A stretch of 64,000 nucleotides of DNA from Pomphorhynchus laevis (Eukaryota; Acanthocephala; Palaeacanthocephala; Echinorhynchida; Pomphorhynchidae), in NCBI GenBank assembly GCA_012934845.2, contig WNNJ02002522.1:20494-84493 (forward strand), written 5' to 3'. The notes beneath the pieces are model-generated. The model did not search any database. It was not told the origin of the DNA and worked only from the letters and a program-made list of their open reading frames with translations. The first letter of the stretch is position 1, and the number at the start of each line of letters is the position of its first letter. Position numbers and translations under genes: made by a program. This document shows, piece after piece, positions 1 to 12,256 of the stretch.

Positions 1-8
1 TCTTCAGT

Positions 9-602
9 GTGTCATCTATCCCGTTGATCCAGGGAATTGAAATTGAAATTCCTGGTGTGCAGCAGAAGTGGTTTGCGGATGACGCCCATTTCGTGGGAAG
101 TGCTGATGAGCTACTCAAAGTGTGGAACTTAATACGCAATATAGGCTCACAATATGGTTATTTTTTGAACGAAAATAATTGCCGATTGCTGGTGCACAAA
201 GGTTGTCACTGGGGACTTTCACGGTTATTCGCTGAATCAATCTTACATGTTGTGGATGACGGGCTACCAGTTTTAGGATCTGTAATTGGAACGGAGGAAT
301 ACGTATCCGAGTTTGTGTCCAGTAAGACAGCTAAGTGAATTTCAATGATCTTGAACCTAACTCAAGTTGCCAAGGAGAGTCTGCATATTGCATTTACTGC
401 ACTTACTCAATCTTTGCAGTTTAGATGGAATTTTCTCTGGCGTACATGCACGTTGAATGATTCTCACCTGGAGTGCATTTCAAATGCTTTATGTAGAAAT
501 CTGATTCCTGCCATTCTGGGCACTGAGATGGACGAAAGGCTCGAAAACATTATTCAGCTTCCTTTCCGATTTGGAAATCTTGGTATTGCATTTCCTCATT
601 GA
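9..602 (+). pseudogene. LINE reverse transcriptase C-terminal part, broken by an in-frame stop
   Basis: Two open stretches in the same frame (9-338 and 345-602) are separated by a single TGA codon at 336. The first holds the RT catalytic FADD box and a GSQYGYF thumb motif. The second holds the conserved region ending in QLPFRFGNLGIAFPH. Both fit the RT core and thumb of the element described for 1-1640. The listed start at 9 is not a true start, because the frame is open to the left window edge. Confidence 0.65.
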
Positions 603-812
603 AATACGGAAGTAGAGTATAATTGTTCGCGAGAAATGTGTAGACCTTTGTAGGAAGGCGACACATGTGAAAACCTTATGCGGGCTCAGGAGGTTATAGC
701 ATCACGCTTACGGAGTGAGAGTGAGGTGATTCATTGGTTAAACTTGTCAGCTGCCTAATTAATGTGTGAACCGGGATCCGTCATATTGGATTACTCCGCG
801 TGAAAAGGCGCT

Positions 813-1484
813 TTGACATGGCTTTCGGCTAAACCCATCGTAAATCAGGACCAGCTTTTAAATAAGCAGCAATTCCAAGATGCCGTGGCAGTGAGGTACG
901 GTTCTCGACCGACAGACGCACCATCACATTGTTCATGCGGACAGAATTTCGATGTTACGCATTCATTGGCTTGCCAAACTGGTAGTATGCCGCCGACAGT
1001 TCGTCATAATGTTATTCGTGATACTTTGGCAAATGAATTGTCATACGTGTGTAGCAATATTTCGATCGAGCCCGGCCTCCAGCCAGTTCCAAATGTACTT
1101 ATTTTTGAGGCTCAAATCACATCTACAGATATAGGAGCGCGTCTCGATATTGGTTGCAGCGGTCTTTCAGGTGATAGAACGGAGCGGTCTTTATTGGACA
1201 TTTGCATATTTAGTCACCTTGCTCCATCCTATTCATCAAAACCAATCTCGAATCATTTCCGTTATCACGAGCAGCGGAAAATTGCAAGATACGGCGAAAG
1301 AGTGTCGAGAATGGAGAATGCTGTTTTCATTCCTGTGATTGTTGCAACAAATGGTGGAATGGGTCCATCCGTGTCCGTCCTTTTGAAACGAATTGCGATG
1401 CTATCTTCTTTGCGCCGGGACTTGACTACAACGAGAGTATTCGTTCTATTAAGACTAAAATCGGTTTCGCCCTCGCTAAGATGA
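813..1484 (+). pseudogene. CCHC knuckle and restriction-like endonuclease domain of a LINE
   Basis: A 223-codon open stretch in the same frame as the RT upstream. It begins in WLSAKPIVNQDQLL, a region that in the family precedes the zinc knuckle. It contains a C-x-C-x(6)-H-x(4)-C knuckle (about residues 40-53), RHNVIRD, and three spaced acidic/basic blocks (ARLDI, LLDIC, HEQRKIARY) that look like a PD-(D/E)XK nuclease. This domain would nick the target DNA for target-primed reverse transcription. The end is out of frame, since the family-typical CIRG terminus is found in another frame just beyond 1440. Confidence 0.6.
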
Positions 1485-1888
1485 CTTTTGCCTGCATTCG
1501 GGGTAATCGTTCCTGACGAGGGCATCCATTTCGACGTTGGACTGCATCGTAATCTTTTGTGTTTATCTAATAATATTATTAATTTTATTACTGGGCCCAT
1601 TTGCGGGTAACCGTGAAATGTGTAATTTTCGAATAATAAAAAAATATTAATACCCTTTAAAAAATTACTAGATTAATATTAAATTAATACGATTATCAAC
1701 TTAGGAAGACAAATGTTGTCTCTTCACAATTATGTCGCTCAATTTTATTTGAAAAAGTTAGCACATTTCTAATTATTAATTCACAATTCAACATTAGAAA
1801 TATATTCTCACTGTATAATTATATTCTCGGTAAATGTATATATTCTCGGTAAATTCGACAAAGACGAAAATTATTAAGTTTCGACGAG

Positions 1889-2760
1889 GTGGCCGCATTT
1901 CTTGCTACTGATAAGTTTTTCTTCGACAACAAGGAAATTGACATTGTGAATGAATTCAAGTTTCTCGGATTGACTGTAACAACAAAGTGGTCATTTAACG
2001 CACATCTTGAGAATCAACTTTGCAAAATTCTTATAAAGATGTCTAAATCTAGAGAACTTCCAATGCTCTCTATTAATGGCGCCTTAAAGTACTTCAAGGT
2101 AAAGCTACAGCCTATTGTAGAATATGGTCTATCAGCGATATGGAATGATCTCAAAAACGAAATTTCGCTCAGGTAGCCATGTGCGGATCGCGGTCTTAAA
2201 GCAAATTCTAGGAGTATCTTCAAAAGTTTAATCAACGACCGTCGGAATTCTTACCAATACCTTACCTCTGTCAGTAGAATTAATGATGACGCGAAATAAT
2301 GCAAGCACAGAAATTTTCAAATCCATCAACAAAAGCTGTTAATTAAGTATAATGACACAGACAAAGAGATTCTAAATACTCCAGCAATGACTCAATCACA
2401 ATGGTTAGGACTAAGATAGAGCAAGCGTCCGCTGATAATTCGTGCAAGTGTACATGGCTACCATGATAAATTCTGTAAATTCCAAGTAAATTGTCACCAG
2501 CGCACTGCATCATGTATATGTCGTTACTGTCTAAAAAGTTGTTCATCGCTTCTGCACGTCTTCAATTGTAGCTTTATTTCTAAAATGCCACTCTCACAAG
2601 TTGACAAGTTGTAATAACTTTCTTATTTGCTATATTTAATTTGGCTTAGGTATCTTATTCCAGAGAACCAATTTTTGGATTTGTATATTTGTAATTTTCT
2701 TTTTCTCAAACGCCAAGAGGCGGCAATGGGTAATAAATCTTCTCAGATTATTATTACTAG
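1889..2760 (+). mobile_element. LINE 3' remnant with Cys/His-rich tail (same family as 53640-54630)
   Basis: The open stretch 1889-2176 reads as the region after the RT palm of a LINE: NEFKFLGLTV, SFNAHL, ALKYFKVKLQPIVEYGLSAIW. Beyond its stop the decayed frames continue with HGYHDKFC and a C..C..C....HVF.C pattern near 2455-2570, the zinc-binding tail of R1/Jockey-like LINEs. A second remnant at 53640-54630 shares the same order of blocks (YLGILLSS, AIRYFRTMFLPIIQY, LSALWEDL, GYHDKFC, HVFDC). The 3' end is at about 2760, next to a short ATT-type simple repeat. It lacks EN and the RT palm, so it is 5'-truncated. Confidence 0.65.
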
Positions 2761-2769
2761 AATGTCAGC

Positions 2770-4010
2770 GAGCGTGGCTCAATAGACACCCTCACAATTT
2801 AAAATATAAAAAAGAAACTAACAACAAAGTAATTAAAAATTAGTCAGTTTCTTCAAAGTAGATACAAATCCACGTCTGTTAGTTTGCTTCACCACTTCCG
2901 TACGAAATAGACTTCTAGCCGGATTCTCAGGATTGCTCATCGCCCGCCACACTACAACTAGGTCATTTAGTGCTCGAAGTGAAGATAATGAGGGCATATA
3001 GAGGCGTGTTAACCGTTCCTTATAAGTAAAGTTATGAAGGCCCGCTACCCGTCTAGAAGAATCTCGCTATACCTGTTTAATACGAAATTCTTCCGATTTG
3101 TTAACTGGGTATGATGCTGGAGAACAATAGTTAAGAACACTTGAACAGAGAGTAGTGAATAAAAGTTTAAATGACTCAATTTATAATTTACTAAAACATC
3201 TGGAAATCATACCGGAAATTCGAGTTGCTCTAGCACATACTTGCTCCGTATCTATCCTAGTGCCTAGATCATCCGAAACAACGACGCCCAAGTCTATATT
3301 GACGAACCATAGGAATTGGTTGTAAGTTAATTGAGTAGCTGATTGTCGAAAACTTATTCCCTATATGCATGTATGCACATTTTGTCACATTAATACTTAA
3401 ACAGTTCTCAGCTGTCCAATACGTCAATATATCGAGATCAGACTGTAACATTTGTCGGTCAAGGTCATTAACAACACAGCGATATATCTTAAGATCATCG
3501 GCGTACAACAACGTTTTTGACAGCAGTAATGATGGAAGTTCGTTAATATATATATTAAATAAAATTGGTCCTAAAATCGATCCTTGTGGTACACCACCAC
3601 ATATAGAAGTCTAATCCGACAAAGTCCCACTTACTCTGACTGCTGCAGTTCTATCTAATAAATACGCACGAATCCAATTAACAATTATAGAATCAAAACC
3701 AAGTCCTATAAGTTTGCCAATAAGTATATTATGATTGATTGTATCAAAAGCACGCGAGAAGTCCACGAATACCACGTCGGTGTCGACATCGGCATCAAAA
3801 GCACTGTACCAATGATCTCTAGCAATTAGAAGATTTGAACATGTTGATCTACTCGAACGGAATCCATGTTGGGCAGGATGTAAAAGGTTATTTATCGAAA
3901 CATGGCGGTTGATGTGAAACAAAATCAAACGCTCTAGTACCATACAGCAAATACATGTCAAACTATTGGTCTAAAATTGCTGACGCATGACCTATCACCT
4001 TTTTTATACG
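2770..4010 (-). mobile_element. LINE remnant with reverse transcriptase (Jockey/CR1-like), minus strand
   Basis: Read on the minus strand the order is: QHGFRSSRST, VFVDFSRAFDTINHNIL (fingers/palm), GVPQGSILGPILFNIYINEL, LYADDLKIYR (catalytic box), then a C-terminal block with LTYKERLTRLYMPSLSSLRAL near 3000. These are diagnostic of a non-LTR retrotransposon RT followed by its conserved C-terminal region. The RT is split by a TAG between the VFVDF part (3611-3961) and the GVPQGS part. No endonuclease is visible upstream of 4010, so the copy is 5'-truncated. The 3' end lies near 2770, head to head with the plus-strand LINE ending at 2760. Confidence 0.75.
3611..3961 (-). pseudogene. LINE RT fingers/palm fragment
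   Basis: 116 codons with HPAQHGFRSSRSTCSN, VDFSRAFDTINH and a WIRAYLLDRTAAV block, typical of RT motifs 2-4 of LINEs. It ends at a TAG just before GVPQGSILGP, which continues in the same frame. Part of the element at 2770-4010. Confidence 0.7.
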
Positions 4011-5191
4011 GGCAAGCTATCGATTTTAGCCAGTCGAGGGGAATCTTTGATTTGGAATAATATTTAATTTTACACAATTTTTCTGTTTCGAATTGTCTTA
4101 GAATCGAAACTCATATTTTATATCTTTTTATTTTGTTTGTAAATAATAAGTTGTAATAATTACGTCCGTGGTAATCAAATTTCTCGAATCGTCTCGAGAA
4201 ATCTCTAGAGTGTTTTTCTATTTTTGATAGGGATAATAGCATTGATGTAATGGATCCACAATTAGTTGATCATAAGAAGTATTGGCAATTACAGGTGTCA
4301 CTGTATATGGTAAAATGTCCATTGTCTTCGTTTTTTGCCAATTACTTTTTAAATTCACTACTCTAAATAGTTTACGCAAACAGAATGATCATAAAAATAC
4401 CATTTAACTTAGTTATCATATTATGATGTGACAGCTTAAGCACTTGTTGCTTAAATAGAAATTCATAGTTTTGAACACATTGTTAAGTTTTCCTTAAGAC
4501 AGATTTTTTTCACATGTACAATAAACAATTACGCAACTCACATTGAAAATATTTTTCTCGTTGAAAATATTTTTCACATATTGTTTGTAATTATTTTAGT
4601 AAAATTACTTCAAATTATTAAACATTATATTTTAATAATTAATTAGAATAATATAAATATTATCACTTAATTAAATATTATAATATTAGAATATAATAAA
4701 AATACTATAGATAATGTGCTGTTTCGCCAGACAGCTGAATTCCTTACTAGTTTTGAAAAATCAAATTTGTTATTAATTTAACAGTTTCAACGTAATTGAT
4801 ATAAATTAAATTTTTGATGTTTTTAATTTGATACGTTTAACATTTTGAATTTTTATGATAAATTTCTAAATTGTTGTGGTGAATTTTAAAAATAAAGTGT
4901 TTAGTTTGTACTTTGTTATCTCAAACGTTTCAATGTTAAGCGTGTAAATATGACTCAAAAAAGGAAACAAAGAAGGCACACTTTAAATAAACCACTCCTT
5001 TCATAAAATATTACGTTCGTCATAAAACACGGCTATAACTATAAAGCGATACAACTTTAAACGCGTATCTGCAATTAGGTAGTATAAATTTTTAAATAAT
5101 TGTCCTTTATCGTTAAATTTAAAGGTATTAATATTTTCAAAAGCTTATTACTACTTTGATAAACTAGCAAACGCTAAATCGAGAAAATCCA
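4011..5191. other. AT-rich DNA without recognised gene
   Basis: No open frame, RT motif or splice-flanked exon was recognised. A short tandem echo GAAAATATTTTTC occurs twice near 4544-4575. The base composition is strongly AT-biased, like most spacer in this window. Confidence 0.5.
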
Positions 5192-5266
5192 CTTTCAAGT
5201 TTGAATTATATCACAGTCATTATTTGATAATAATGCTGGTATCACCATTATTTACTGCTTGTAAAT
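5192..5266. repeat. Direct repeat copy 1 (about 75 bp), beside a hairpin
   Basis: The sequence starting TTCAAGTTTGAATTATA and containing CATTATTTGATAATAATG recurs at 5903-5973 with a few differences. Each copy holds small inverted motifs such as CATTATTTGATAATAATG. Copy 1 runs straight into the perfect hairpin at 5281-5317; copy 2 runs into the LINE at 5940. This suggests a small non-autonomous repeat interrupted or truncated by the LINE. Confidence 0.5.
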
Positions 5267-5280
5267 AAGCAATAAATAAT

Positions 5281-5317
5281 GTTTACCGATCATTATAGTA
5301 TATAATGATCGGTAAAC
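5281..5317. repeat. Perfect 17-bp inverted repeat (hairpin), 3-nt loop
   Basis: GTTTACCGATCATTATA, loop GTA, then its exact reverse complement TATAATGATCGGTAAAC. No gene abuts it. It may be the palindromic end or core of a small DNA transposon. Confidence 0.85.
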
Positions 5318-5902
5318 GATAGTAGTCTGTCAGTAATAAATTGTTAATCATTAATTTTACAACATCAACCATTAAGTGATTCAATTACTACAATAGCGTT
5401 ATATTTTCGTTAAATCATTTTATTTATTTAATTTATTAATAAAATTAATTTAACGAGTGAGACCATTCCGCGTGAATTTCTTGTAAAACATGTAAGCCAG
5501 ACGCGAAAGAATGACGAATGCCGTTTCGTCATACAATGACTCATCAGTGCCAGATCCCTCTCACTACTTGATGCAGAAGAAGACTGTCCTCCTCTGTATC
5601 AAGGACATATATAAATAAAAATATTATATTTTATTATAATAAAATTAAGTTTTGTAAGAAATTAAATATATTAATCAATTCCCAAATGAGCATTTCAAAT
5701 TACATTTTGCTCAGATACTATATTTTCGTATTCCCTATACTAATGTGTGTGACCAAGTATAAAGTTAGTGATCGCAGGTAAAAAATGAGGATATAAAGGA
5801 AAACGGTGGAGGTCAGAAATACATATGATTGCATTATAGTGACAACAGATTTGTGTCGTCGTTATAAATTTATAAAAATACCAAGATATCACAATGATTT
5901 CT
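5318..5902. other. AT-rich spacer
   Basis: No gene recognised. A somewhat GC-richer patch (about 5460-5610, starting GAGACCATTCCGCG) stands out from its surroundings but matches no family I recognise. Confidence 0.4.
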
Positions 5903-5973
5903 TTCAAGTTTGAATTATAACACATTCATTATTTGATAATAATGGTATTATCATTATTTATTGCTTGTATATA
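5903..5973. repeat. Direct repeat copy 2
   Basis: Second copy of the repeat at 5192-5266. Its right end merges with the first recognisable LINE codons at about 5965. Confidence 0.5.
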
Positions 5974-7570
5974 ATGTTTGAACATAAGGAGATCCATAGA
6001 TGCACATGGCATCAGGATTCTCTCAGTCAAAGATCAATGATCGATTTTGTAATCGTTTCATCTGATCTGCGACGTTATGTTCTGGGTACTCGTGTGAAGA
6101 GAGCGACTGAGCTGTCAACCGATCACTACCTTGTATTTAGTAAACTTCGATGGCAGGACCGGATGCTAGACAAGCCTGTTCAGCCCAAACGTTGGGTGAG
6201 GGCGCGCTGGGAGCGTCTAGCAAAGGTTTCTGTCAAAGAACGTTTTTCAGCAACATTTGGGAAAACTTCTCTTGGTTGCCAGAAAATGTGAAGAACATTC
6301 ATCAGGAATGAAAGATGTTCAGATCCTCGCTTGTCAAAGCAACTGTGAAAAGTTGTGGCTCGAAGGCATTAGGTGCTTGTCGCGGAGAAAATACTCGAAC
6401 TGCTTGGTGGACACCAACAGTTAGAGATTTTGCCAAACGGAAGAAGCTGGCTTATAAGGCAACTTCGCCAGATAAATTAGTGAAAGCTTTATACAAGTAC
6501 CGAAGGGCAAATAGAGTTTCAGCTCGAGCAGTTACCGAAGTTTAGAAGGCGGATTTGGATAAGTTTGGAGAGCACTAAGAACTTGATTATAGGTAGGCTG
6601 CGAAGATATTCTGGAAGACAATCATGAACCTTTGTGTTAGAAAGCAGAAATCTCCTCAAATTGTCTATGACAAGAGATGATCTATGCTGACAGACATTGA
6701 ATAAATTCTTTGTTGTTGGAAATATCATTATATGAGTCTCCTTAATCCGATGGATGTGCCTTCTCTTGTAGAAATGGAGCCTTAAGTACCAACGGAAGGG
6801 CTTATCTCTTTAGAAGAGGTCATTGCTGTTGTTAAGAAACTTTGTAATGGCAAGTCTTCTAAAGTAGACGGGATTCGACCTGAAGCTTTAAAGACTTTTG
6901 ACGTTGTTGACATGAAGTGGCTAACACAGATCTTCAACATTGCATTGAAGTCGGGCTAGGTTCCGAGTGAGTAGCGAATTGGGGTGGTGGTACCGATCTT
7001 TAAGGAAGGTGACCGAAGAGTGTGTTACAATTATCGGGACATCACTTTTTTAAGCCAAACTGGTAAGCTATTTGCTAGGATACTTGAGTTAATGATACGG
7101 CCCATAATTGAGGGACAGTTGCAAGATAAACAATGCGGCTTACGTCCAGGTCGTGGAACTACGGATCAGCTCTTTACTCTCTCAACTATCCTTGAATAGT
7201 CTTGGGAGTTCACTCAACCTGTTTAGATGTGCTTTGTAGATTTGGAGAAGGCGTTCGACCGAGTTCCGCGAGAGAAGTTGTGGGAGGTACTAAGGGAATA
7301 TGGAGTACCACACTATCTTCGAGTAGCTGTGGCTTCTCTGTATGAACATAGTATGAGTTGTTCGTGTTCTAGGTAGGAAGTCTGAATCATTTACAGTAGG
7401 CGTTAAGCTACGTCAGGGTTGTCCTTTGTCTACAATTTTGTTTCTTGTTTACATGGACAAAATTTCGAGACGGGCTGCGCTGACGGATGTCGGTCTACAG
7501 TTCGTTTCCATTAGAATACCATCTCTGCTATAGGCAGATGACGTTGTCTTGTTGGCTTCTTGTCTTGAGG
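5940..7570 (+). mobile_element. EN-RT LINE remnant of a fish-common type
   Basis: Starts inside the APE-type endonuclease: CTWHQDSLSQRSMIDFVIVS, then ELSTDHYLV (the catalytic SDH-type box, here TDH). It continues through a linker (RTAWWTPTVRDFAKRKK, 6315-6545) into RT: DLEKAFDRVPREKLW, VVPIFKEGDRRVC, QCGLRPGRGTTDQLF, LRQGCPLS and ADDVVLLAS (about 7530). From memory the same block order is very common in predicted fish proteins. Several stops and at least one frameshift separate the parts. The 5' end is truncated within EN and the copy stops soon after the ADD box. Confidence 0.75.
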
Positions 7571-8316
7571 ACTGAGTGCTTCTGTAATTGATATCACAAT
7601 AATAAAAACACAATTTACGAGACATTTTAAATCTATCTTTAAAGCACATTTTATAAGAGATTATAATCGTTTATAACTTGATTAATGAAATCACTTATAA
7701 AATATATACATTTTAGTATTTAGTTTGATGTAATAAAACTTATATTTATGAATTTGAAATTGTATTGTAATGCATTCCAAATGTTCTGGTTAAGAAATTT
7801 ATACTTTAAATTTAAATTTTAAATACATAAAATAGCATCTAAGAATATAGTTTGCCATAAATCAGTTAAAAACATATTTATAACTTAAGGATTAAAGATA
7901 TTAACTTAAGGAAATAACTTAACATGTCGAATATGGTAGTCATTTTTAGTATATAACAACGTCTATATGTAAAAATAAAGGAGCAAATAAGCAACAATTC
8001 AGATTTGAAAAATTAGGAATATCTTTACCTGAAGTTGATAGTACAGACGTTTCTTAAATTTATTACCTTCAGTAGTGGAGTATTATGTTGAAATAGCGAA
8101 TCTATACTCGAGTGGATTCTACTTTCATCGTGTTATTGCAAAATGAAAAGTTTAGAATTTGGCAACATATTAATGTGGAAGATGTTTGCTCGTTAGATTA
8201 ACTACGGATAATCAAATACTTATTATCTACTTATCATCTAAATGTTAATTTAGTTGTATGCGTAAAAATTGAATTTGATAAACGATAAATAAAATCTAAA
8301 AATTATTTTTGTGATG
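7571..8316. other. AT-rich spacer
   Basis: No gene, repeat or RNA recognised between the LINE and the LTR element. Confidence 0.4.
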
Positions 8317-8407
8317 TGCAGTAAACAAACTAAGATTCGCCAAAGAGGCTTTATTGAACAATCTATAAAAAGGTCAAATAATTATAAGTCATACAACATT
8401 TATGTCA
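8317..8407 (-). repeat. LTR (3' in element orientation)
   Basis: 91 bp, starting TG and ending CA when read from either strand. It matches 12166-12256 with about one difference (C versus T at the third base). On the element strand it contains AATAAAG, a possible polyadenylation signal. It is very short for a Gypsy LTR. Confidence 0.85.
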
Positions 8408-11400
8408 ATCTTCCTACATCAGATAATCTTCAAGGTACGCTGGAGCTCGTCGTCTTCTATAAGAGGTTCGTAATTTATCAGCACCTTGTTTTGAACACTT
8501 TGCTTCGTCGATTCCTTTTGTTTGATGTGCATCCGCATAGTTCGTTGTATTCTGATTATTTACACTCGAAGAGCTGGGTACAAAAGTAGTGTTTGTATAG
8601 GAGTGCGAAGAACGATCTACTTTTACGTCTGGTATCTCAACGACCTCATCACAAGATTTTGTATCGTTATTTGTAATTTGGGTATGAGTCGTACTAGTAT
8701 TAGTAGCCTTAAGTAAATGCTGATCGAATTCCGATTTAATAGTCTTGCTTACGATGGGATCATCATTATATAAGCTAGTATCATTTGTCGGCATGGGAGG
8801 TAAGTGCTTTGTTGATATTTCTGTAATTCGTCCGTCTTTTAATCTCACAATCGCATATTTATGATTTGATTCCATAAGATACGCTTCTTGCACAGGTAGT
8901 TCGTATTTACTTCCGGTAGCGAACCTTTTGACTAGTACAGGTCCTGAAGATGTTAGCCAATCAGGCATTGTGACTTCAAAACATGATCGTCGTGCATGGT
9001 GAAACATACGTTTATGCGGTGTAGAATTGGTGCTTGTACAAAGTAATGAGCGTAATGAATTCAGGGATCGTCCTAAAGCGTCGTGCCATTTGTTTATTTG
9101 CAAATTATTTTCTTTCAATACCAACTCTACGGTTTTCAATATAATGTGATTATACCGTTCGCACTGCCCATTGCCGCTAGGGTTATAAGGAGTTGTATGA
9201 CTCGATGTGATATTGTTGCTACTTAGAAACAATTTGTACTCATTTGAACAGAATGCAGAACATCGGTTAGAGTGTATGGACGAGGGTGTACCGAAGCTGT
9301 AAAATATCTGCTTGAGATACTTAATAGCCGTTAGTGACGACGTATCTGGGCATGGGAAGGTCCAAGGATAACGCGAATACTCGTCGATCACAGTAAACAT
9401 GAATTTGTTCTGGCAACACTCTGGAAAGGGTCCTTTAAAGTCAATCGATAAGCGGTCAAATGGATGTAAAGATTTAATAAGGGATGCTTGTGGATGCTTG
9501 TAAAATCTAGGTTTCACTACTGTGCAAGTTCGACAGGAATCAATAACTGAACGCACGTTGGATATTGAGAATGGTAGATTATGAGAGCGTATGTAATGCC
9601 ACATTCTCGTCTCGCCAGGATGACATAACAGTTTATGTAACTTGAATATTTCCGAAGATCTTCGATTACTCAGAGCACAAACTATGCGGGAGAATGTGTC
9701 CGCAACAACGTTCATCGGACCTGGCCTGTATTCGATATCGACATGAAATTCGGATAAATCCAACGTAATATTTTGTCATTTTTGATTTGACCTTTACCTT
9801 TCGATGAAAATATGTAGGCAATAGATCGTTGGTCTGTAATGATTTTGAAGAGTCTGCTAGCGAGGTAATGGCGCCAGTATCTAACAGCTTCAACGATATC
9901 TAGGGCTTCTAGCTCAACTGCGGCTTGGAGCTTTTCAGATTTCGAAAGGACTAACGAAAAGAAAGCGACTGATCGTCCGTCTTGACTGGGAGTTGCCGAG
10001 ATTGCTAGTTTCGATGCATCGGTTTCGACGACAAGTAGTTTATCATCTTCAATCTGTTTCTTGCATGCAACAGACAAGGCTTATTTTATGTCTTTAAATG
10101 ATTTGGAAGCTTCTTGGGATAGCGGAAATGTTGTGGTGTCGGCAAATGGACGTATTTTATCCGAAAATCGACTAATCCATTGGGAATAATAGGTAAACAT
10201 ACCTAAAATACTAGCTTTTTCGCACAAGGAAGTAGGTGGTGACATACTCAACAAAGGACTCACTCGCTTTGTATCAGGTTTGAGAATACCATCGGTAATG
10301 AGATAGCCGAGCACACAAATAGAATTACTGCAATGAACAGTTTTCTCGGGATTTGTAGTTAATCTGTATTTATACAATGTCTTCAAAAACACGCTAAGGT
10401 TCTCATTATGATGATCCATTGTGTTTTTCACGCTACCACAACGTCGTCTAAATAAGAGAATTCACCGACTAGCTTCTCCTTGTCGATTATTGAATTCATA
10501 GTTCGTTGGAAGGCTTCAACGCCGTCTGTCAAACCAAAAGGTATGTACTTGTATTGAAATAGTCGACCGGCGGCCTCATATGTTGTGAACTCTTTTTCAG
10601 AATCGAGTAGTGGCATTTGATTATAAGTATCTTTCAAATCAAAGCTGCTGAAAAATCTATACCTGACGATTTTTTCTACAAAATCATCTGTCCTTGGCAA
10701 CGGGTAAGCGTCCACTATGGTATATTTGTTTATAGTCTGGGAGTAATCGATGACTAATCTACGCTTACCTGATTTATGAGTAACAATCAACACCTGTGCT
10801 CTCCAAGGAGAATGACTAGGTTCTATGATTCCTTTATCGAGCAAATGTTTGATTTGACACCTTATAAAATTTTCTTGATCTGGTGTGCGTCTACGAGATT
10901 TGGTTTGGATAGGTTTGCAATCGTCACTAAGTAGTGCAAATAAGCGAAGTAATGGAATCGCTTATGTAGATGACTGTAAGTTTGCTAGCAATAATGTTTT
11001 AATTGATTCTCCGAATTCGATGTTGAGATTTTGGAATCGTTGTAAAAAGGGATGACCGAGAATCAAGTCGGAGCATATGTTCTTAATGACGTAAATTTTG
11101 ACGTTTTGAATGAGTTGACTATCGTATTGAATATCCGTCCTGCATATGTTTAGCAATTTGGTACTGTAATCTTCTGACGCCATATGAACGGTTTCGTTAC
11201 ATGGAAAAGTAAGTAGTTTGCATTAAGTAAGTGCTTTGTCAGAAATGAAATTAGCGGCACTACCTGTATCAACGAGTGCTCTTAGTGTTATATTTCCAAT
11301 TTTGATGTTGATTGTTGTTTTCTGCGAAAGGATTATAAACAGTGTTGCAAGATATGGCGGATATTTGAAGGTCGCTAAGCTGTTTTGGTTGTTTGCGTGA

Positions 11401-12165
11401 CTGACATACTTTTGAAAAGTGGCTTTGCTTCGCGCAATTATGACAGTTGAGCAATCTGACTGAACAATCAGATCGTGGATGCCGATTTCCACCGCAGAAG
11501 AAACATTTTGTTCGGTTATTAACGACGATGGATCTGGCTACATCAATTTTTTGACTCTCTTCTTCATGATTGCAATTTGACAGATAAAAACGATTCGTAA
11601 ATGTTACGGTCTTCGTAATTTTTTGAATGTGTTTCAGCTTGTTCTAAACTTCGTGCGACGTCTTAAGTTTCTTTTAACGTCAATTCTTTGCGTTCTAAAA
11701 GACCCTGTCTGATTTGCTGTGATCGTAATCCACGAATAAATGAATCACGCACATATTGGTTATGATGCTCGTCGGCGGAGACAGCTTTAAATTCGCAATT
11801 TTTTCCAATTTGCAGGAGAGTTTGAAAAAACTGATCGATACTTTGTTCCAGTTTTTGCTTTGTTGAGGATAAAATATGTCGATTATAAAAAACGTTCTTC
11901 GGTTTCACAAATAATGTTTCCAGTTTGTCGATCGCTTCTTCGAACGTTTTGCATTCGTCAACGTGAGCATATAACGTTCCACTGATTGAATTGACCAATA
12001 TAAGGAGTTTCTGAGCGTCAGTGGTGTCCGGAATTACTGATAAAAATGAAGATATTCTCTGTTTCCAATGTCTCCAATCGACGGTAGCGTTCTGATTGTC
12101 AGGCGCGATTGTGAGCATTTCGAGTTTGTGAAACTTCTCCATTCGTATACAATTGTTCAATAAAT

Positions 12166-12256
12166 TGTAGTAAACAAACTAAGATTCGCCAAAGAGGCTT
12201 TATTGAACAATCTATAAAAAGGTCAAATAATTATAAGTCATACAACATTTATGTCA
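12166..12256 (-). repeat. LTR (5' in element orientation)
   Basis: Partner of the repeat at 8317-8407. The gag reading frame begins about two dozen bases inside it. Confidence 0.85.

Larger units (their letters stand above)
1..1640 (+). mobile_element. LINE remnant with CCHC + restriction-like endonuclease tail (R2/R4-like), 5' end outside window
   Basis: One reading frame (codons starting at positions divisible by 3) carries recognisable LINE sequence from position 9 to about 1440. The RT active-site box is FADDA (about 60-90), followed by the typical thumb with GYFLNENN, and LGSVIGTEEY further on. Next come the IPAILGTEMDERLENIIQLP block and, at 900-1400, a CSCG..FDVTHSLAC knuckle, RHNVIRD, EPGLQP, GARLDI, LLDICIF and HEQRKIARYGERV. 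The D...D...K spacing of the last part fits the PD-(D/E)XK endonuclease of site-specific R2/R4/Hero-type LINEs; this assignment is from memory of the families. In-frame stops at 336, 600, 651 and two near 756 and 801 break it, and the frame shifts near 1440 so that the terminal FACIRG block lies in another frame. The 3' UTR ends in an A-rich stretch near 1640. Confidence 0.7.
8317..12256 (-). mobile_element. Gypsy-type LTR retrotransposon, broken
   Basis: A fossil element on the minus strand, 3.94 kb, bounded by two 91-bp direct repeats. The parts in transcript order are gag (about 12.15-11.66 kb), an aspartic protease with a DTGSAANF site (about 11.25 kb), RT with the YLDD box (about 10.45-10.85 kb), RNase H (about 9.7-10.1 kb) and integrase with its zinc-binding and D,D-35-E core (about 8.7-9.7 kb). 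This gag-pro-RT-RH-INT order is that of Gypsy/Ty3 elements. The coding region is broken, with roughly half a dozen breaks. The LTRs differ at about one site, so the insertion is fairly young despite the breaks. No clear target-site duplication was seen. Confidence 0.85.

Noticed and set aside
1-1484. Alternative genetic code explaining in-frame stops in the first LINE
   Set aside because: TGA, TAG and TAA all occur, and intact frames elsewhere end normally; decay is simpler.
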